This document shows, one piece after another, positions 57,272-64,000 of a stretch of 64,000 nucleotides of DNA. Origin of the DNA: Chionis minor (lineage: Eukaryota; Chordata; Aves; Charadriiformes; Chionididae); assembly GCA_013398295.1 (NCBI GenBank), contig VZSF01010138.1, positions 62,001-126,000 on the forward strand, in the 5' to 3' direction. Positions within the stretch are counted from its first letter, which is position 1, and each line of letters begins with the position of its first letter. The notes under the pieces are model-generated. The model was not told the origin of the DNA and did no database searches. It saw only the letters and a list, made by a program, of their open reading frames with translations. The position numbers and the translations under genes are program-made.

Positions 57272-60240
57272 TGTCTAAAGTTGAATTTCCAAGATGTCTG
57301 GGAACTGAAAAAGAAACCATCGTTGAAACAGTAGGCATACGGTCACTGTAGCAGTGTTCTTCCTTACCTCTGATATAAATGCATCTCCCAGCTTCCCAGA
57401 GCACTTGCAAGGGGGGGTGTATTTATTCTTTGCTAAGAACTAAATAACAGTTTCTGAAATTAGCCCTTGGGACTTGGTGTCATGAATACAAACCCTTGAT
57501 TTATACTGCTTGGCTGGCCCCACCTCATTGCCTGGAATACACTCTGAAATAAGAAGAGGTGCTGAGTTCAGTTGCTCTCAGCTCAGTGCTGTCTTCTGAT
57601 TGACACATTGATGTGTGCATGTATGTGGGTCCCTGAAGACAATGCAGTGATCCTTACAGTCTGGTGGATGTTCCCTGTCACTAGCGCTTCTGTTGTTGCC
57701 TCTAAGACCAGAGATATTCTGTTGAAGATCCTTAGATGCTCCACACGTCTATATAATTTCCTGAATTTTAAGTTTTGTCTTAAATGTTTCATTGCAGCCT
57801 GTGTCTATAGCAAATGACTCTGTGCTACAAGTCATTTTAGTGGCTATCATTAATTCTTTTTGAGTTATTTATCTTAACGCTTTGGATATTTTTTTATTTT
57901 GGAGGCTCTCTCTGGAGCCATTAGCACGCTCTGATTTGATAAGGTGTAATACACACTCTCTTCTGACTGATTATTGTTGTCACTCAGTACAGGTTTGCCG
58001 TTTCTTCAAAGGCGCAGCTCTCTGAAATCTGCCAGGCAGTGCCTAGAGCTTGGAGCTGCCAACTGCCGACTTTCATCAGTGATGACTAGAGTGAAAGCTG
58101 CCCTTTCCCAAATCACTTTACAAGCACTCTTATTGCTTATATAATTTGTTTCTCTTAAGTGTTCATCTTTTTCTCTGGTGATCAGAGAGCCAGAAGCCTG
58201 TACAGCTCACTTCAGTGACTGTTCTGTGAGCTACTGAGCGCTCCAGAAGTGAATGCACAACAAACCCCAAAGGCTTCTGTTCGCGTCCTTGCCTTTCTCT
58301 TTCGTGTAGCCATGCTCATAGAGCCCGCTAATCCACCTTTCCTGTTCTGAGGAGAAAGGATATTTAGATATATTTGTGCTGATTATAAATACAGCAATGT
58401 TTACGGACTTCTTCAGTTCAGTGGGCTTAAACAATTTTAATCCAGACTCGTGTTTACTGCTGGAGGCAAACAGCTGTGTTTTTCCCCACCTAAAAATCCA
58501 TAAGCTACCCCTGTTGGGAAAAACAACACCTCCCTCCACCCCCAGAAAAGTAAATCCCAAACAAACTTCTCTGCCACGCACTCACCCTCCCCCTATGAGC
58601 GTACTAATGTTCCGATTGTCAGCTTGTGAGAGGAAGGTTACCTCAAAGCCCTTGTGCTACGTGTGCATTCAGGTTATCGGAGGATAACAGCACTAGTACT
58701 TTTAAGGGAGTGGTGTGGAAGATAGGCAAGAAGCTTTAGTCTTACCCCTACAATTAATAGATCATATGACTTTAGCTTTGTTTTGGGGATTAATGGGCTT
58801 AGCTAAAAAATGTATTTGCATGTGGTGGATAGTTGGTAAGAATTTTACCAAGGGAACAACTTCTTAGTTTTGTGTGCTACTTTTCCCTTATGCTACAATA
58901 TTGTCCTTGGGAAGGGTGGAGGGATTGTTTTTGTGTTAGTAAGAGGGTCACCTTCTCTACCTCACAGATACCATCCTGGTTCTGTTTGTATGGATCCCAG
59001 ATCTCGTCAATGCCAGCTTCTGATGCCAACAGCACTATGTCAAACTTGGCTAAAGGTTTTTGTTGTTTTTCAAGTAGCTCCATCATCATTTTACAGGCTT
59101 AGCCAAGCGTTGGAAAAAAGCACGTGAAATGAGAGAAAGGGAAACTAAATGTAACCAGTGACAACGTATTTGGATGTCAACATGTGCTGGTAGCAGGTCT
59201 AAGGGTATTAGGTCTTCCTCTATGACAGTAGCAGTTCTCAACCTTCCTGATGCAGTCTAGCAACTGGAGCTGAGCTGGAAGCTTACCCTGCCAGGGGTTA
59301 GAGGTTGATTCTGTTTAAAACTCCTTATCTTTGTTATGAGCACTACAAGGACACAACGATATGTTTATCTCTCTTCTTTGCTGGAAAAAGCCTGGAGCCC
59401 GCCAGCCCTGTCTGGAACAGTGCAAATGGCTGTCAAGCATTAGAGCCAGAGCTAGCCTAGGAAAATCCATCAGAAACCCAAAACAAAGCAGTAGATTTCT
59501 ACATAAAGCTTGTCAAAAGTCAACATCAAAGTACAAGAAGGTCAGTTAAACCTGCGTTGCTTTTCTTCTCTATGGCATGCATCCTTAGCTGCTTTGAATT
59601 TACTGTTACTTATTTTTGCTGTTTTTTCTCTCCCACAAAGGTTTTTGTAACTTGATAAAGAACAGGCTGTTCTTACTGGAACTGAAAAAAGCAGGCTGCT
59701 TTTACTGGAAAAGGGAGATAAAAGAAGGCCTACCCTTTGCTTCCCAAAAGGGAACCAATAAAGTTCTAAAAAGAGGGTAAGCGGCAAGTGCCTGTATTGG
59801 GGATGCTTGATCCAGATTTCTAAAAGAAAGAAAACACAAAATTAGTGCACTACTGATTGTAGTGTTAAAACACAAACCAGCAGAAAAGAGCTGCTACTTG
59901 TTATCAAAATGTATGTCTGTTGATTTTAAAGTGTTCTTTCATGGAGAAGTTACAGGTCTTAAATTTTAGATGAGCCAATGAATGTGTGAAGCAAAATGAT
60001 CTGGCTACTGTGATATACAGCTAGCTTCCTAAAAAAGCTTTTGGTTAGTTTCAGCTAGAAGTTTTTGTAGTAACTGATCTATCACTGGTGTTTGTGTAAG
60101 CGACATGTTGTGAAAGATGGTTTAAAGCTGTATGTTCATAACAATATGGAAAAGGGGTGAGTGGAAAGAGAGAATTGAGACTTGATACAAAAGGAGATAA
60201 AATTAAAGTTATTGCAGAAGGATTTCACTATGCTGACTTT
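57272..60240. other. No recognisable gene
   Basis: No transposon or RNA gene recognised. The block at about 57890-58210 lacks repeats and is rich in balanced, enhancer-like words such as TCATCAGTGATGA (58074-58086). I list it only as a candidate conserved element. Open frames (for example 58231-58581 on the minus strand) match nothing known. Confidence 0.5.
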
Positions 60241-60400
60241 CTGAATAAGAAAGTGGTAAAATAATTCTATGTCAGTGAAAGGAAAGTAATGAACATAGGG
60301 AAGAATATTCCCCTAATTGTATGTGAACAGGGATGGGCTTGGAATTAAATATTATCGTTCAGCAAAGAGATCTGTGAATTATATTCTCGGTCAGGACAAG
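60241..60400 (+). pseudogene. Ancient CR1-like reverse-transcriptase fragment
   Basis: The plus strand reads 'ggaaagtaatgaacatagg', 'gaagaatattcccctaa', 'ggcttggaattaaat', 'cagcaaagagatctg'. These words follow the CR1/L3-type ORF2 stretch that encodes 'KVMhIGKNNP...', '..sKL.ii' and '..eRDLGV' just after the polymerase core. The frame is broken by several indels and the 3' UTR is absent. It is an old relic unrelated in age to the CR1 at 56750. Weak similarity may continue to about 60640 ('tttcaaaaggcagatgg'). Confidence 0.5.
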
Positions 60401-63400
60401 AACTTGAAGGCCAAATGAAATAATGTGGAAGGTCTGAATGCTAATAACTTTGATGACAGTGTTGGCAATGTAATTATGTGCTGCATAGAATGTGTTTTGA
60501 CGCCAGAAATATAGATGGTTTCAAAAGGCAGATGGTCATGAAAGTAAGATCGTCAACAGTTCTTAAACAGAGGATGGTGGCGATGCAAAGTCTTGTTCTC
60601 AAATTTTCCCAAACAAGGCTTGCTGGGAGCGTAGATCGTATACCAGCAGGTGTAATGCTATGTCTGCTTTAAGCACGTGCTGCCTGCTACTAGGACTCTG
60701 ATACTCAACAAAACACTCTGGTTTGTTACAAACGCCTGCTATAAGGTTAAGAGCCTCCTTTGTTTGCAAAAAGATAGTGAAATCTAAGTTCCTCATGCAG
60801 GGGGTTTCTGGGAAATATGAAACAGTCTGTGATTTTTTTTACAAGCTGAAATGTGAAAGTTCTTTGGCAAGAGCAGTGCATCAAAAGAAGGACAAATCTT
60901 CAGTGTAACTCTTTCACCTAATGACTTGTCTAATGAAGCTTTGCTATGTTACTATGTCACTTTGCTATGCTCACTATGTAAGTGTAAGCACTCTTTCAAT
61001 GCCATAAGGCAAAGTTACGGAAGAGCTGCTTTCAATTCCCAATGACACCTGGCACAGATGAGCAGTTTTTTACTGAACCTCTGTACAGACAATAATATTA
61101 GGAATGTACCAACTTTCTATAATAGGCTAGAGTGATTTAAATTTTTCTGGTTCACCACCACTTAAGTACCACATGATGTCAGTACCAGGGGTGGAAATAA
61201 ATCCAAACTCCCAAGCCTCTACTTGGAATAAGTTACCATACTGGAAAAGAACAGCGTTTCTGTGATATGAAGGTGTTTTGAGGAAAAACTTCTAAATTTT
61301 GACCCAAAGTTGAGAGAAACCTGAGGGAAGGGAGCCCTCAGGGAAGGCAGAAAAAGGAGATTGCAATTAAAAAATGGTCTGTTAACAGAAGGGTGGTGTG
61401 AATAGGAGGTCTTCTGAAAGCTTTCCTATAGTAGGAAGAAAATGGTCCTCTAGCTCAATATTCTTTTTCCTAGGACACAAAGATTTGAGCCAAAGTGGTT
61501 GATACTACGAAATATGTCCCAGGTAAAGAACATCACAATTTAAAAGGCCAGAGCTGAAGAACTTGGGAAACTTATTTTGGGAGGAATTATCCTCAGTCTC
61601 TGTCATTTTGATGCAGGAAGCTAACAGATGTCTTTCTGGACAAGAAAGAATGACATGAAAGTTTCATGAATCCCAAGATAAATGGAGATTCAGAGGGAAT
61701 CGTGTTAGTAAGACATGAAGAGAAACAACTGAGAGGAGGTTATCTATAAATGATGAATATTCTTTGTGAGGAGTAAAAAAGACTCTACTGTGGTAGTGAT
61801 AATGGAAAATGGCTTGCTGAGTGACAGAAAGATTATTTTCTGCAAAGGGATAGGGAAGCCATTTACTGTCTTTTTTCCTTTGCTCATAAAATTATCTCTT
61901 CTGTCAAATGTCAGTAGACAACGCCTTCTACAGTATGGTCAGTTAAAAAAAGGTGATCAACATGATGATAAAATAGAAGGGTGTTTTTCCCCTGCGAGGA
62001 GAGTATTTTGTTTAAAACGTGGGAAAATGTTCCACTGTTTTCTGCACTCCCCCCACTTCAAGCTTTGTGGCCCAGAGTTCAAGGCTACCCAAACCTCATG
62101 AGCAGTATGACGTAAGGGTTTTCCGACTACTAATTCCCGCTTGAATCAGAGCATCCTATTTGATGGGAAAAATGTCTGCACTGATTCTAAATATATTCTT
62201 GGATATAGAAATGGCCATAGATGTTGCAACTGTTTACCCAAGATTAATCATCTTTATTGGTGGAAATCAAAATGTACTTTTATTTTTAGTCTGAATAAAT
62301 TGCACTGGTAGTGAAACAATCTGAGAATATGGAGTGAACACTAAGAGAATGTCCTGGCTGTTCCTGATCGTGCAAGGAATTTCCAATTTAGCCTAATTCC
62401 TTCAGCTCCCTATTTCTCATTCATTCCTCTAATGTCAGGATGATAATGCCAAAGCCCTTCCTGCCTGTTCCTTTGCAAAGCAGCATGAAAAATGCTATTC
62501 TGTGTAACCAGCTCAGTGCCGTTACCCACTGCTGGCCAAGGATTATTGCCTCTTATTTTTTAAATGAAAGTTTAGTGGTGAATGCTGTCCTTATCCCTAT
62601 GCCTGCGCAGGGATGAGGTTATACCTAGAGTGCAGAGCGCAAGCACTGTCTTTGGTTGCCATCCAAATAACCAATATATGGAAATAAAGCGCTTGTAGGC
62701 TGTGTAAACATACAGCAAAAGGTGTTTTCGAGCATCTGGTCTGGGGTCTAAGCAGATCTTTGCTTTTGAAAAATGCAAAGTCATGTTTAGTGGGTTATGC
62801 TGCCTTCCTGCTGCGAAGCACAGAAAGGACTGTCGTTGGCTTTGTGCCTTCAGATGCAAGAGTTATTTAATTAACAAGCTAGAGTAAATATAAAATGTAA
62901 TTACTCATTTGTAGGTGTTGGGTATATGAGACATCAGGAATCCAGTCAGCATAAGAGCTCCTTAGAATTTTTAGAATAACAGAAAAGGGAGAAATTTTTT
63001 CATGGAACAAAGTTTCTTTGAAAATACTTGAAAACCAAAACACTTTAATAATATGAGGTATATCATAGTGCCACCGGTGCATTACAGAAGATACTGTGCT
63101 TTTGTACGTCTCGCATCACAGAATGGAGGTGAAGTGTAAATCTCTACAGGAGAAAACTTATTGTGCATCTCTAAATATTTCAAGAAATTTTTGGAGGAAT
63201 TACAGAAACTTCTCCTGTACAATGGTTTAACTTGTTTGTTTTGAGGCAGGGAGAGAGAGGAAAGGGAATTTCTGCCAAAACTGAACTCTTCTACTGGAAA
63301 GTTTCATCTAACTCTCTTATCTCAACCTGTTTCACTAGGGCAGAAGCCACGATTTCCCCTCCTAATCATCTCCTCGTGATGAACAAAGTTCTAAATATCT

Positions 63401-64000
63401 TGCATTTTAATGGCTATAAGGTGCAGAGCTGTCCATTTTCTTCCTGTCTAATCTTATCTGGCATTTTTCTTAGAAGCTGCTTGACCCTGCAAAACCCTTC
63501 TGTTATCACTTATGTTCTACCTTATTTCAGGGAGAAAGGGTTTTCAAAAGTCAGTGACCCATTGTACTGGCAGATTTCTGACTTGCTTTAAAATAAGGTT
63601 GAAATTCTGTGTCTTCAATTTAAAAAATCCTAAGAAAGGACCTTACTGATGTTTAGGTTATACGGAGTGACACAGTTAGACCTTTGTGAGATTTGTTGGA
63701 GAGAGAGAAACCAGATAGAGAGAAGATTGTTTTCTTAAAAATACTCTATATTTGAAAACCATCCTGCATTCTTGTGCAGCCAGTAATGCTGTAAACAAGA
63801 AACCCTAAAACTAATTCATTCTGTTTCTCCTTGCTAAAAAAACCCTGGTAACACAATGATCTTGAGCTTCCCAGTAAGGTGACAGCTCACCTACTTGAAC
63901 ATATACCTGGAGCCCTAATAAGTTTAATGATAGCTGAAATTCTGTCCTGCTCAGGAACTGACCTTTCACAAATTAAAATTTAAAGTACAGTAAAAAAAAC
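60401..64000. other. No recognisable gene
   Basis: Besides a short imperfect tandem repeat at 60939-60981 (two units beginning 'ctttgctatg'), I see no nameable repeat, RNA or exon. Longest open frames are 61766-62101 (111 codons) and 63232-63591 (119 codons, plus strand, ATG inside AT-rich DNA). Neither resembles a known family. The window ends inside this stretch. Confidence 0.5.

Noticed and set aside
59229..59290. 'cagttctcaaccttcctgatg' resembling an old hAT-type repeat end
   Set aside because: Only about 20 bases match from memory, with no terminal inverted repeat or target duplication.
63115..63135. 'catcacagaatggaggtg' resembling a reversed CR1 terminus
   Set aside because: The following 'tttgggttggaaggg' part is absent.
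1..64000. CRISPR arrays, bacterial operons, rRNA, tRNA or known microRNA hairpins
   Set aside because: No regularly spaced repeats, no ribosome-binding-site and gene layout, no tRNA A/B-box pair with cloverleaf, and none of the common miRNA seed sequences with hairpins that I looked for.

Overview
The window looks like ordinary avian nuclear DNA, intergenic or deep-intronic, with no protein-coding gene that I can support. Three kinds of evidence point to a bird. Several CR1 LINE fragments carry the avian 3' terminus (the 'ccttccaacc ... attctatgattct' type). Two apparent solo LTRs are of an avian ERV type. Base composition is AT-leaning with few CpGs. Codon-like structure is absent outside LINE remnants, and all long open frames elsewhere look like chance. 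The species cannot be named from this.

Layout: 1-5562 has no gene and holds a CpG-rich patch near its left end. 5563-6158 is a 3'-truncated CR1 copy whose reverse-transcriptase tail is still largely open and is split by an AT-rich palindromic insertion. 7806-7860, 19551-19686, 31022-31074, 37094-37170, 48222-48372 and 56750-57271 are further CR1 3' fragments on both strands. 39221-39372 and 60241-60400 are much older, coding-part CR1-like fragments. Two solo LTRs lie 3.8 kb apart: 23126-23864 (minus, flanked by ACTGC on both sides) and 27682-28152 (plus, flanked by TAGTT/CAGTT). A MIR-like core SINE remnant lies near 26735-26830.

Three structures are not explained by these families. The first is a 75-bp inverted repeat (30331-30405 and 30764-30838, about 92% identical arms, 358-bp spacer) that looks like a fold-back element or MITE. 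The second is a 59-bp direct repeat (18854-18912 and 20035-20093) with only three transitions between copies and unrelated flanks. The third is a small set of plus-strand segments bounded by good splice signals (best: 32355-32423, 69 nt, open frame), which could be cassette exons of a plus-strand transcript. There is an 11-base assembly gap inside a poly(A) run at 35760-35770.

I found no bacterial-type system, CRISPR array, rRNA or tRNA. The parts do not form a pathway. What they record is a history of retrotransposition, LTR recombination and local duplication in a gene-poor avian region. All family assignments are from recognition by eye and need a repeat-library search.
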